Shown here: piece after piece, positions 33,422 to 45,275 of the stretch
Layout of the letters: each line of letters opens with the position of its first letter
Position numbering within the stretch: position 1 is the first letter of the stretch
Source: Peromyscus leucopus
Lineage: Eukaryota; Chordata; Mammalia; Rodentia; Cricetidae
Length of the DNA: 64,000 nucleotides
Direction: 5' to 3'
NCBI RefSeq assembly: GCF_004664715.2
Contig: NC_051063.1
Coordinates: forward strand, 70,046,518-70,110,517
Translations under genes and position numbers: made by a program
Notes under the pieces: generated by a model
Databases searched by the model: none
Seen by the model: only the letters and a program-made list of their open reading frames with translations
What the model was told of the DNA's origin: nothing

Positions 33422-34090
33422 TCTACCTTGTTTTTTGAGATAGAGTCTCTCACTGAACCTGGAACTCCTTGGTTCATCCAGACTGTCTGAATAACCAGCT
33501 CCAAGGTCCTCCTGTACCCACTACCTCAGCCCTGGGATTACAAGGGCATGCTGTCGGGGAATATTATTTTAAGGTGTGTTACTTTTGTTTATGTTGCATT
33601 TGTTTAACTCTGTGAAGCTGTGTTACTGTGCCTGTCTAAAACACCTGATGGTCTACTAAAGAACTGAAAGGCCAGTAGCAAATCAGGAGAGAGAGATAGG
33701 TGGGACTGACAGGCACAGAGAAGATATGGAGGGAGAAATCTGGGAGGAAGAAAGGAGCTAAAGGAGGGGCCAGCCACCCAGCTACACAGCAAGCCATGGA
33801 GTTAAGAGTAAGATTTCCAGAAGTAAGAGAACAGGAAAAGCCCAGAGGCATAAGGGTGATGGGATAATTTAAGATAAGAAATAAGCCAAGCTAAGGGTGG
33901 GCCTTTATAATTACGAATAAGCCTCTGTGTGTGATTTATTTGGGAGCTGGGTGGCAGGCCCCCCAAAAGAGCAAAAACAGCAATAGCATGCTGTTGCACA
34001 CAGCTTTGGAGGTGAGTCCTGGGGACCCCAAACCAGGTCCTTATGCTCATGTGGCAGGCACTTTACCCAATGACTCACCTCCTCAGCCCC
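33422..34090 (-). mobile_element. B4 SINE, antisense, split by a solo LTR
   Basis: The left part (33422-33551) carries the B1-like middle ('ttttgagatagagtctctca', 'cctgggattacaagggc'). The right part (33986-34090) carries the ID-like head ('ctggggaccccaaaccaggt', 'gcaggcactttacccaatga'). Removing the LTR and one 6-bp copy rejoins the B4 exactly. Confidence 0.75.
33552..33985 (+). mobile_element. Solo LTR, 434 bp, with 6-bp target duplication
   Basis: It starts TGTCGGGGAATATT, contains 'gcccagaggcataagggtg' and 'gccaagctaagggtgggcc', and ends '...gagcaaaaacagcaata'. It is flanked on both sides by GCATGC (33546-33551 and 33986-33991). A 6-bp duplication fits class II (ERVK-type) integration. 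The sequence resembles an abundant rodent LTR (mys/MYSERV/RMER17-like), but the exact family is not certain. No internal viral genes remain. Confidence 0.7.
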
Positions 34091-34091
34091 A

Positions 34092-34508
34092 AGTATGTTC
34101 ATTTTATTATCACCATGACCAAATGCCGGGCAAAAACAGTACAAGAGAGAAAAGATTTGTTTAGCTCAGGGTTCAGAAGTCTCCGCTGATCATGGAGAGG
34201 GCATGGCAGAGCAGAGACTCACATCAGGACACCCAGAAAGCAGAGTACGGTTATGATCAGAAGGCAAGAGTGGGATACAGCCCTCAAAGACAGTCCCCTG
34301 TGACCTACTTCCTCCAATCAGCTCCCCACCACCTGACAATCTAGTCACAGCTTGAATCCAACAATGGATTAAACCGTTCAGTAGGTCAGAGCCTTCATGA
34401 TTTAATCATCTCTGGAAATGCTCTCCTAGACACACCCAAAAGTGTGCTTTACAATCTCCCAGGAGTTTCTCCATCAAGTCAAGTTGACAGTCAAGATTAA
34501 CAGTCACT
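34092..34508 (-). mobile_element. MaLR LTR, antisense, diverged
   Basis: Antisense text includes 'tgacctacttcctccaatca', 'gatttaatcatctctggaaa', 'acacacccaaaagtgtgctt' and the LTR start in reverse ('aagttgacagtcaagattaa'). About 415 bp. Subfamily unresolved. Confidence 0.55.
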
Positions 34509-36685
34509 CCAAGTTTCCAGGGCAACTTCTCATCATCATAATCAAATCAATCATTCCCTCCTGAGACAGCAGAAGGCTGAATGTGTGGGGCCCTGATACA
34601 GGCAAGTTTGTCTTTTAGCATGGCCAAATTTAATGCTGAAATTGCCCATGGACTGTTGCTCTCTCCATCATCAGTTGCTTCAAAGAGCTAACCATTACAT
34701 TGTGGGAGACCCTTTGACAGTTGCTTCTTATATAAGATGTTTTTTATCATGATGCCTTCAAGGAATGCTGCTATGGGGCGCTGTATGGTCACATGCTGAA
34801 GGGGCTCAAGATGGAGTTTGGTGCACAATAGGGACTCAAGAATACTTCACTGTTGACCACACTATTGCTGACAGTTTTACAAACAACGATATTAAAAATG
34901 ACACTTCCATGCTGTGAAGATGGGGTTATGGTAGACCCTTTCTTCTAGGGTTGCCATGGAAACCACATAATACCTCAGAAGCATTTAGCACTGCTCAGTT
35001 CATGGTAAACCCTCAAGAGCACAGCTGTGATCATTTTCTTGTGATAAAGTCATTAAGGTCCAAATTGTGCTCTCCTCCAACAAGTAGAAGGTATAAGTGT
35101 CTTTCCCCTTAATTCTTAAAAAGTGTGAAAGTCAGGTATAAAAAGGCACTCTTTAGATTGCTTTCTATAAATTTAGTTTTTACATATACAAAACAAAAAC
35201 AAACAAACAAATACCACTCAAGCAGCTCCTAGCTTAAAGTGTCAATCTCTTCCTCTTAGGTCAGAGGAGGAGTTCCATGCAAGGTCAGTGAAGGGTCTGG
35301 AATTGCCCTGATCTTGCTAGTGTTTTTGATTTTGTCTTTGTTGCCTTGAATAAAGGAAAACATAAATGGCTGAGTTATTACCAGTCATAGATTGGAGAGG
35401 ACTATTGAAATCTCAGAACTTTCTGGGGTGTTTCAAAGTCAGAGTGACTTTGCTGTTCTTGATTCTCAAGTAGTTCACACTGGGGGGGGGAGGGGGAAGG
35501 GCCAGTCTCTGGGGAAAGTAGGAAGTGGCACTAAATGATCACTGGGAGAAAAGTTTCCTCTTGGTACAAGAAACAGATTCAGCTCCTTAGAGTCATCATC
35601 TCATGGGAAGTAAGAGAAAAGGAGAAGGATAATAGCAAACGTGACAGAACATGCTGGAAGGAATACTTAAGGAATCAGGGGATGACATCTTCTGAAATAC
35701 AGAACAGTTTAGTTAAATTTGACCTTGTAGCAGGGTCATCAGCATCCCTGCACTTTGGAATGTTTCTACCCACCATGCCTGGTGCTCATCTAGGAATTTC
35801 CCATCAACGACTCTGTTCTTGGCTGCTGTCATTTCTACCCGCAGAAGGCAGCTGACACTGCCCTGGTGGGAAGATGAAGAACAGGGTATTCTCTGCAGAC
35901 CACTTCTCATGAAACAGCCAGGGAAAAGACAGATGCCCTTCATGTGCCTCCAAGAGAAGGGGTGATAGAGATTACACCCTGATTTGATGCATTCTCAAAC
36001 CAGAACCCCACCAGCTTCCACTTTCACAAAGGAGAATGCAGGAAAAGCAAGGAGAGACTGAACCATGCCATCTTCCTTCAGATCCTAACAAGGGAACAAT
36101 CCTCCATTTGCAATCAGATAAGGGGAATTATCTTCGGTAATAAGTCAATTGAGAATCTAAATGAAGAAATCTAATGCTTTTCATGCTGATTTATTTTAGA
36201 TTAGAAAAAGTTAAACCAGAAGTAAACATGAAGAGACGGAGCATGGAGAGGGAGGCATGGTCGAGAGAGAAAGCGCAGATTTGAGCTATTATAGGTGCGG
36301 GGTTGCATTAACCAGAAAATACACTGTCTGACATTAATTACTGTTGCTGAAAAGAGTTCAGAAGATTGAAAACAAATATGTACCACTGGCAAAGATCAAT
36401 CATGCATCTGACTGGCGGAGGAGAGTGTGTGCTGTTCTAATAGAGCCCTCACTAAACAGTGGTCCAAGGCAACCCAACCACACCACCCCATGTACTTCCT
36501 GCCCCCTAGTGGAACTTTATGTATTCCCAGGAAAAGGTATTTTTTTTGTGTTGGAAAGAGATGGTCATTTCTTTGGACTCCTAACAACTTCTGTCATTAT
36601 CCTAAAGATAAGACCCGGCCCTAAACCTCTTGGTCTTAGGTTCCTTGGGCTACAAGTAGACTTGGGATATTCTTTCCTTTGCTCT
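34509..36685. other. Unique sequence, 2.2 kb
   Basis: A CAAA-rich patch (35188-35210) and a G-rich run (35484-35502) are the only simple structures. ORFs are unsupported. Confidence 0.45.
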
Positions 36686-37252
36686 GATGACTAATCACCA
36701 TCGGCAACTTGACTGGATTTAGAATCACTGTAGCCAGCCCATAGATGTGTCTATAAATGGGTGTTTCCAGAAGAACTTAAGAGAGTAGAGGAGACCCACC
36801 CTGGATGTGGATGGCACCATCTCTTGGGCTGGGGATCCTGGTAAAGGAATCAAGGAAAGTGAGCAGAGGACCAGTATCGTCCCTGTCTGCTTCCTGACTG
36901 CAGATGTAATGTGATCAGCTGCCTTATGCACCTGCTGCCCTGACCTCCTCAGCATGATGGACTGTATCCCCTTGAACTCTGAGCCCAAATAAGTCCTCCC
37001 TTCCCTTTAGTTGACTGCTGGGCATGTTGTCACAGCAATAAGAAAAGTACCTGGCTGGGCGGTGGTGGCACACGCCTTTAATCCCAGCACTTGGGAGGCA
37101 GAGGCAGGCGGATCTCTGTGAGTTCCAGGCTAGCCTGGGCTGCCGAGTGAGTTCCAGGAAAGGCGCAAAGCTACATAGAGAAACCCTGTCTCAAAAAACC
37201 AAAAAAAAAAAAAAGAAAGAAAAAAGAAAAAAAGAAAAGTACCTAAGGCACA
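36686..37252 (+). mobile_element. ORR1-like MaLR LTR interrupted by B1
   Basis: It starts 'aatcaccatcggcaacttga' and 'ggatttagaatcactgtag'. It passes 'ggagacccaccctggatgtg', 'tctgcttcctgactgcaga' and 'gcccaaataagtcctccc', and reaches 'cacagcaataagaaaagtac'. There a B1 is inserted, and the last bases resume at 37245 ('aaggcaca'). Confidence 0.75.
37053..37232 (+). mobile_element. B1 SINE, young, with 12-bp target duplication
   Basis: Near-consensus B1 ('gctgggcggtggtggcacac', 'aggcgcaaagctacatagag', 'aaccctgtctcaaaaaac') followed by an A/G-rich tail. Flanked by AGAAAAGTACCT at 37041-37052 and 37233-37244. Confidence 0.95.
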
Positions 37253-38108
37253 GGCGTCTGGAGAGGCGGCATTAAGGAACTGGGCATAGCCTGATGGCTT
37301 GCATCTAGACTGGAAATTCCCCACTGTTTTCCCCTACTCTCTTCTCTCCTGGGGTGTGAGGTTCAGTGTCTGGTTTGCTGATTTGATGTTTTCCAGGCTC
37401 AGGAATCATCTCCAAGGCTGTTAGGCAAGTGCATGTGCACACATATCACACGCTTGTAGACACTGCACTCTAGCCACAGAAAGGTGAGCTGGAGTCCTTG
37501 AGTGCAGAGGTGCAGGGAGAGGGTGTGAACTAGGCTGGGGCTGCTTCTGGCTTGGTGATTAGGAGGTCCACACTCCCTGACTCTCTGAAGACCTATTTGG
37601 GTGCCATCTCCAGTAGGAAGCACAGGACATTTCTGAGGAACCAAAGGAATTATATTAATTTTGTATATTTTTTCACTGTTTGGAATGATATTTTCACGAG
37701 CGAGGGCTTTTACTTGTGTAGCCACCATAGTGAACCCATTCAGTGCTTCCTGTTGTGTTTATGGTGGATCACAAGCGTTTCTGCTCTCACCACTCATCTG
37801 TTCATCCACCCATCCATCCATTGTTCTGTTTGTATTTGGGGGATAATCTATGGACCTGGGGCTGTTGTGGATTTTGCAGTGTGGTTGTGAACAAAGAACT
37901 GACCTATTAGGGGTTACTTTTCATGGGGAGGAAATGGAGCACACACCGATCCATACACTGTGTATCTTACAGAGTTAAAACAGAGCTGAGGAGTGTTGTC
38001 TGTAACAAAAGCAGCCATCAGGGGCAACTCACAGGTGATGACTACCATGAAGTTCAGATCTTATCTCTATGCAGGGCTAAGTTTGTTAAAAAAAATGTAA
38101 GTTTGGTA

Positions 38109-38139
<31 letters not shown>

Positions 38140-40659
38140 CAAAAACCTGTCCTTTAATAAGATGCATTCAGATTATCTTAGCATTTGAGATCACTCGTGA
38201 CAAACTGTAATAGACAGATGAGGTAGATGTAGCCAGGATCACAGGCAATGTCATAATGGTGGCAGATGTCTGGGTTTCATTGTACACATGTGCTGTGACC
38301 TACAAAGCTGTTCTCTGATGTTGGCTAATTCAGATACTTCTGACATTTTGATATTATGAACTACTCTATTCAGAAAAAGCTCATGAAAATGAATGGCCTT
38401 TACTAGGTTTTTAATCTATTGGGGAAAAAAAAAAACCCTGAAAGCTGGGGAGACAAAGAGCTAGGATTGCTTTATGGAAATGTCACAGGTGATGGAGGAG
38501 AGAGGGAGTAGGATGCTGCATAAGTTTTCATCAAGGCTATGGGAGACATGGTTATGGGATGGTGAGATGCTTAGGAAGGGTAGCCAATAGGAGCAGCTGG
38601 TAGGAGCCATCCAGGAGAGTTGGCAGCATGGGCCACTGGAGAGCAGAACAAGAGGAACTCTGGGATGTGGGCCACAGTCTCAATGAATACTGACAAACTG
38701 AAGAGTGAGTGGGGATCACGGGAGTGGATGGCACCCTCACGTTGGTTTGTGGAGAGTAGAAAGTCAGGGAGGAGAACGTCTGGGAGGTGGGGGGGGGCGT
38801 TGTTCATTTAAGAGACAGGGGCAGATGGGGATGTTGAGGAAGGTGTGGCTGGACATCCTGATGGGGGAGGTCCCTATGGAGTCAAGCCAATGGATCCTGG
38901 AGTACTGTGCACCACGCTCCTGGGAAGGGAGGCTCTGTTTTGGTTTATTCACACACTCATTCATTCCTTTACCTCCCCCCAACCAGTTCTAATTGAGGGA
39001 TCTAATGTGTCCAGCCATATATTTAGAGCTAGGAATTTGTTGGCAAGCAGGGTACGATGTATTTTATTCTCACAGGCACTACAGTTGAGAAACAGACAGG
39101 TGTAGCCCCATGCTTTCCATTGTATTTAGAAAGGAAGGCATGTGTTCTGAAGGTAAAGAAGGGTAGGTGAGGGCATACAGAGCATGATCCTGACCTGGTT
39201 TTGAAGGTAATGTCAGGAGAGACTGATAAGGGCAGGTCATATGAGATAAGTTCCATAGGAAGGCCTGGAAAGCACATTAAACAAATTCCCAAGTACGGGA
39301 AAAGACCCTGTGGTGGATATAAGCGTGTGCAGTCAAGGGGATGGAGAAGCTCACAGAGTGTGACCTGGGGATGGACTGAGACTATCAGGGGCGGACACAC
39401 AGGGTCCTCTTGACACTTTGCCTTCATCACAGTGAAGGGGCTGTTCTTCTGTATAAAGGGATGGCTGTGAAAGACCTACTGAGAGTAGAGCCAAAGCTAG
39501 AACTTTCCAAACATTGTGAGCGGGTCAGGCTGACCAAAGGAGTTCCAGAGTCACCTGTCACTGGGAATCCTTAGATCCTTAGTGGCTAGAGCTGCTTTGG
39601 AGAAGCAGGGCGTTTGCAGAGGGGCCTAATCTCTTAGTGACTCATCTGCTGCGATATCTGGGGTCCAACAGACAGAAGCCATCCTCAATCCAAACTGTCA
39701 CACTTAAGTGTTGGTTAGTTCACAGTGCCCCTGAGGTCTTGATGGAATGTACATCAGAGTAAATAAGTGAAGGTGACACCTGTGATGTCACATCCCAGCT
39801 GCAGTGACTTGATAGGTACCCTCAAAAGTGTATACAGCAGTATCCTTAAAACAGCTGCGAAAGACCACAGCCCAGCTCTAAGCTCACACTGGGCAGGTCC
39901 CTGCTTCATCCCTCTACCTCCTGGCTGTTTGGGTTGCAACTGCTGTTGAACTTGGCATTTAAATTGTTTTCCAACACCACACTCAGGGCAACTTTTTCCC
40001 CTTCCTGAAATTATTTCACACGTTATCCTGTATTTCCTGTGACATGTCCACACTAAGTATGAGACTAGAACAGAGAGGAGCATAGTGGATTTGTGAGTAT
40101 TGCCAGAGTCTGCTGGTCAAACACTAACATTCAGTGATCATGGTGGCAGCCATGATGGAAATGATGACAGTGGCCTCGATGATCATGGCAGTAATGGTGA
40201 TGATGCATGTCTCAGTTCATGCATGAGCCATGTCCCAGCCCCATTATGAGATTTTAGTCTGTGTGATTTTTTTTTGAGCAACTTGGTGCATGGTTCCCGA
40301 TCATGAACACCCTTTTGCCGTGTCAAATGAAGTTGGACAAACCTTTTGTAGCCTCACTCTGATAACCAGGTCCAACAGTGTCACTCATGGTGACTGCTTT
40401 TATAAAGACTAGCAGAATTTCAAACATTTGCCTCTGAAGGGGAAAGTCAGTGTGATAATGTGCTTACAGACAATAGAACTCTTTCATGGACATTAATCTT
40501 ATTTTCATTGGACTTTACAAGCTAATTCTTGAAATTTAATTGCTCAGTTAGTCGATTTACCAATATTTATTGAATGTTCAGGTTTAGCATCCACCCAACA
40601 CTGGGAGGTGGTTTTTTGATCTACTAACAAAATCCACCTGGAATCAATGTTAGCTGATT
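37253..40659. other. Unique sequence, 3.4 kb, with (AAAAC)n
   Basis: An (AAAAC)n array at about 38108-38146 is the clearest element. A poly-A run lies at 38424-38435. Degenerate ATG/GTG triplets occur at 40138-40205. No gene evidence: ORFs overlap on both strands. Confidence 0.45.
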
Positions 40660-40663
40660 TCAA

Positions 40664-40746
40664 CACCTTCCCTTCCCTTCCCCTTCCTCCCTCCCTCCTT
40701 CCCTCTCTCTTCTTCTTCTGGTCTTCTGTCTCTCCTCCTTCCCTCT
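40664..40746 (+). repeat. Polypyrimidine tract
   Basis: Nearly pure C/T with CCTT/CTCC units, interrupted by a few G. Confidence 0.85.
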
Positions 40747-40927
40747 TGGACATTTTGAAGTAATCAGAAACCATTGCTTTACTTAATCAGCAGTGCTAAT
40801 TCGATGGAGATATGCTCATAACACTCTCTGGTTCTTTCTTGGGAGAACAGACAGATCCCAGGGATGTTTCTAGTTTTAAAAATAATGTATACTCTCTCTT
40901 GACTCTCTCACCCTGCCCCGTGTGTGA

Positions 40928-40933
<6 letters not shown>

Positions 40934-40980
<47 letters not shown>

Positions 40981-41291
40981 AGGCACGCATATGCCACAGT
41001 GCATATGGAGGTCAGAGGACAACCTTGGGGTCAGTCCTCACTTCCTACCTTGCTTGGGACAGGGTCCCTTTGTTGTGCACTGCTGTGTGTGCTTAGCTTG
41101 CTGGCCTGGGGTTCTTGGAATTTTTCTGTCCTCCATCTTTCCAGAGAAGTCCTGGGGATGGTAGATGTTCTCACCTGGGGATGGTAGATGTTCTCACCCC
41201 GTGCTCAGCTGAACATGTATTGTGGGGATCTGACTCAGGTTGTCAGGCTTACACAGCAGCTGCTTTTCCCACTGAGCCGACTTCCCAGCAC
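40934..41291 (-). mobile_element. B4-like SINE, antisense, with (TG)n and a 23-bp tandem duplication
   Basis: About 22 TG units (40934-40978), then 'ggaggtcagaggacaacctt', a diverged B1-like middle and the head 'ggggatctgactcaggttgt', 'ccactgagccgacttccc'. A perfect 23-bp unit is repeated head to tail at 41152-41174 and 41175-41197. Confidence 0.65.
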
Positions 41292-41439
41292 TCGGATGTG
41301 TGCTATTGATCAGAAAAAAACCAGAGAACTGGAAAAGTTTCTGTTGTTTTCCAGATGAACAGTCGACTTTTCTCATCCCCCAACGATGACTCTGCCTGGG
41401 AAAGAAATGAAACTCTTTCAAAAGCAGGTAAAGACTGAG

Positions 41440-41512
41440 CCTCTCAGATCCTCCCCCGTCCCCTGCCCTCCTCTCCCCTCCTCTCCCCTCCTCTCCCTTC
41501 CTCTGTCTTATT
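41440..41512 (+). repeat. (CCTCTCC)n-like pyrimidine repeat
   Basis: Three to four tandem 10-bp 'ctcccctcct' units within a C/T-rich stretch. Confidence 0.8.
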
Positions 41513-42918
41513 AATAATGAAATGTTATTTGGAGCCCATTTTCTCTTCAAATATGAAGTGCTAGCGAAGTGGCTGATTGGAAGATCTAGCCTTTAGGCTT
41601 TCAGGTTGGCAGTCTCTGAGAAACCAACAAAGCAGTGGTCACCCCAAGTGGCATCTCTGGAACCTATGGTGAGCACAGGGCACCACAGCTTAGTGTACAG
41701 AGCCAGGCCAGTGCAGACTCAGATTCTACCAGGACTGAGCAACAGGGCAAATGGGAAACATTCTCAGAATGTGCTGGGTGTGGCTTAAATGTAGGAATGA
41801 TAACCGTATGGCTATAAATCATTTTTATGAGGCTTAAACTCGGAGTCACTACATTGTAAAAACAGGAGGTGAGACGGTTACAGTTCATAATGTTTATGAA
41901 GTTTGTTAATATAAATTATGTGAAAAGAGCTCATCCCTACTGCCTTCCTGGTAGAAATCATATGGATTTAGGTCAAATGTTCTGATGGTCCTGAATAATA
42001 AGACTACTGGGTTAATAAAATATTCAATTCAGAGACACAAGCAAAAACAAATTTTAAAAGAATGTTTTAATGTTGCAAATTATGTTTCTGAGTCCTCATT
42101 TTAATCTTAATTCATAAGCAGGGCACATGAATAGCTATAGATGCAAAGTAGGTATATGTTTGTGTAGAAATGTATGCATGTATATGTATGTGCATTATAT
42201 ATCGTATCTGTCTATCTGTCTCCCTATATCTCTTTTCTTTCCAGTATCTGCTACTGCCTGGCTGTATAAAAGATATCAGGTACCCGAATGGCTTCCCTAA
42301 TCAGCATAGTCAACCCAAGACAAAAATGTTATTAGAAAGAAGCCTTCATACTTAATCCTCTCTGGAAGCCCCCAGAGTGTCCTTTTACCGCTTGTTCTGT
42401 AATAACGGCAGATATTTAGTTTGGGAACATATGAAAATGTAGCCAAGAAGCTGCCCGGAGTCAGAGCATGACTCTGTTGATGGATGAATCTGCCTGGACA
42501 GCAAATGCCATCCCTGGAAGCAGAGCTGGCCATCAGCAGCTCCAGGGAGCTCGGTGACATTGAGAGGATGATGCATTGTCGCCAGGACAGCCATGGTGGC
42601 GGTGAGAGCAATCACCCTGGGTAGCTGAAGTGTGTGCCTGTGGTACTATATCTCAGAAATGGCTCATCTCTGGAGGAGCTAATTAGGCTTTCCATAGAGG
42701 ATGCCGCTCGAGAGCAAGACTGTAATGGCTCCAGATGGGCGTTTGAGGGTCCAGGCTGCAGAAAATGTGCCCAAGACATTCTGGGTGTGTCAGTGGAAGG
42801 GGGGAACACAGCCTGAGATACTGGCTGTGCAGCCTGAGGAGTTCACCTTAGAGATCTCTGCTTAGATAGGGCCAGGATCTTGACTGATATCACTGAAAAT
42901 AATTTTGCAATGAGTCAG
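41513..42918. other. Unique sequence, conserved-looking in part
   Basis: No transposon recognised. 42240-42810 is non-repetitive and of even composition. It includes overlapping ORFs on both strands with no known domain. It may be conserved non-coding DNA. Confidence 0.35.
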
Positions 42919-43280
42919 TGTGTTAATTGCTTTTTGTCTCTGTGATAAAACACTAGGTGACCAAAAGTGACTTATATAAGAAATAATTTGTTTTGGTTTA
43001 TGGTTCCAGAGGGCTAGAGTCTATGATGGTGGAGAAGGCCTAGGCCGCCAGAGTAGGAAACTGAGATATCACATCTTTAACCACAGACAGGAAGCAGAGA
43101 GAGTGAACGGAAGTGGGATGGGCTATGAACTCTCAAAGCCCTCCCCCAGCAACGAGCTTTCTTCAGTGAGGCTCCACCTCTTAAAGGTTCCATAGTGTCC
43201 TCAAAACAGAACATCTGCTGGACCAGGTCTTCAAATACATGAGCCTATGGGGGGGGGCATGTCTCATACAAACCACCACA
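42919..43280 (-). mobile_element. MT-type MaLR LTR, antisense, with perfect 5-bp duplication
   Basis: Plus-strand text begins 'tgtgttaattgctttttgtc', includes 'ggtttatggttccagaggg', 'ggaagcagagagagtgaac' and 'atgagcctatggggggg', and ends 'cataca aaccaccaca'. GTCAG flanks both ends (42914-42918, 43281-43285), as expected for ERVL-type integration. Confidence 0.9.
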
Positions 43281-43718
43281 GTCAGTATGAAGCAAAGTTG
43301 GGTTTAATTAAGAAAATTAGAGCAGCCACCCAGGAGTGAGTGTGTTTTTCTCTAGAAAGAATAACCCTTAGGTGGCTTTACAGCAGTTAGGCATCTGATT
43401 TTGAAGTCACAAAAATGTTTCAGGATATGATTTGCAATCAGGTTCAAAGTTTACAAGTTGAGTAAAGTTTAAGTAAGGATGATGAGCTGGCTTCCATATT
43501 TCTCATCTCTTAGGAATGTCCTTTGTGATGGAGGCTGTAAGCAGGGGTTCTGAGGTAAGTTGTTTAGGTGCATGGGTGAGAGATGGGGCAAGAGTTGAGA
43601 ATAAGCTCAAAGGTCACATATGTGGAATTTGTGGTTGGAATATTTCATGCCAGAAGTCAATGTGACATCTGCTCTAGATGTTTAGAAAACGGGGGCAGCT
43701 TGGTGTAGTGTTTAAGGT
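43281..43718. other. Unique sequence
   Basis: Nothing recognised. Confidence 0.4.
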
Positions 43719-44008
43719 AGGGTTACAGAATTTTTTAAAAATTTATTTGTCTGTCTATGTATGGAGGGGCATTCTTGTGCTGGTGCATGTGAATAGGTCA
43801 GGGATAACTTGTAAGAGTTGATTCTCATTCTGGGAATCAAACTCAGATTGTCAGGCTTCGTGGCAAGCATACCTACTCTGGGTGCCATCTCGTTGGCATG
43901 TGAATAGGTCAGGGATAACTGATGAGAGTTGATTCTCATTCTGGGGATCAAACTCAGATTGTCAGGCTTGGCGGCAAGCATACCTACTTGGGGTGCCATC
44001 TTGTTGGC
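43719..44008 (-). mobile_element. B3 SINE, antisense, internally duplicated
   Basis: Antisense B3 body ('gggataacttgtaagagtt', 'ttctgggaatcaaactcaga', 'gtggcaagcatacctactc') is present twice in tandem. Unit one is 43785-43895 and unit two is 43896-44006. The period is 111 bp and the units differ at only a few positions. Confidence 0.85.
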
Positions 44009-44048
44009 TTAGGTTACTTTCTTGCACAGGTTGGCTGAGGAAGCACCA
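43989..44048 (+). repeat. 60-bp duplicated segment, copy 1
   Basis: Runs from the end of the duplicated B3 into flanking unique DNA. The same 60 bp recur at 45217-45275 with about three differences. Confidence 0.9.
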
Positions 44049-45216
44049 GAAAAGCAGCTGAGAAGAACACAGGAGAAAACGGGAGCTGGGAAGTGTGTAG
44101 GGCTGTGAACCATGGAGTCCACATGTGTAGGTAGGAAGAGACCAGCATTCTTGAGTATACTTTTCTAGTTGAGACATCTCTCATGCCAACGGGGGACTTA
44201 GTCATCAATTGGATTTCACCTTATGGAAGGTCCTGCCATTTCCTCATTTCTTGGATTCCTGAGATGGGTGAGCATAAGATTTTTAGTCTCTGTGGGGTTG
44301 CTCTAAAGCTCATCGATGAGGGGGATCAAGCTGTAAGAGCTTGATCAGGGTACTGGACCATAGGCTAGCAAGGTCTTGGTGCTCAGTCAGGAAGACTCAA
44401 GTAATACAGCTTGGGAATCTTCATTTCTGCATCCCCATTAGCACCATGTAACTACTCATTCACTCATGTGAATTTCCATCATGTGAGGGCGGAGAGCCTT
44501 ATGGTTAAATTGCCTTCTTGGCAAGACCTTGAGAATCTTCTGGCTTGAGTAACATTTCAGTTTCCTATGATTAATAGGATCTGAATACGAAGGGAGAAAG
44601 AATGTGGGAAAGATGACTATTTCTACCCAAATTCACATCTGCTTTTAAAATCAGAAGACGGTGGAAAGTCCCTTCCAAAGTCCAATTTTCCATGTTCTAG
44701 AAGAGTCCCTTTGTCCCTCACTCATCGCCCTGTGGCCTGGCTGCAGGCAAGGCTGCAGGTGTCAGGAAGGGGTGGTGGGGAGTCAGTTAGCCTAGCTGGA
44801 GCACACCTGGGAAACAGGTTAGCAGCAATGTCTGTGAAGGGAACAGACAGAGGTTGCCTGAACTTGCCATTACGGATTCTGGTGGCTTAGGGAGGAAAGC
44901 AGGGTGAAGGTGGCATGAATTTCCTGCCTCCTGATCAATTAGGGCTGACCTTTACAACTGGCAGTTTTTAAAGGGTGGGTCTATGATGAATGAGAGGGAT
45001 CAAGTCTTTGTAGTAGTTCCCTTAAACAAGGAGAATAATGGTTTCTCTGCCCAGTTCTACTAAGAACAGAGTCTCACCATCTTTCCAATGATGGTTTTGG
45101 CTCCTGGGTATGAGTGGAACAGTAATCCACACTACACACAAACCTTTGGTTCTGCTTTGAGTACTGTCCCATTTCTCCATAACTACAAGAGAGGCCATCA
45201 GTTGGATTTCTCCAAT
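44049..45216. other. Unique sequence
   Basis: No repeat or gene recognised between the two copies of the 60-bp duplication. Confidence 0.4.
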
Positions 45217-45275
45217 TGGGTGCCATCTTGTTGGCTCAGGTTACTTTCTTGCACAGGTTGGCTGAGGAAACACCA
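45217..45275 (+). repeat. 60-bp duplicated segment, copy 2
   Basis: Near-identical to 43989-44048, ending '...ttggctgaggaaacacca'. The minisatellite begins directly after it. Confidence 0.9.
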
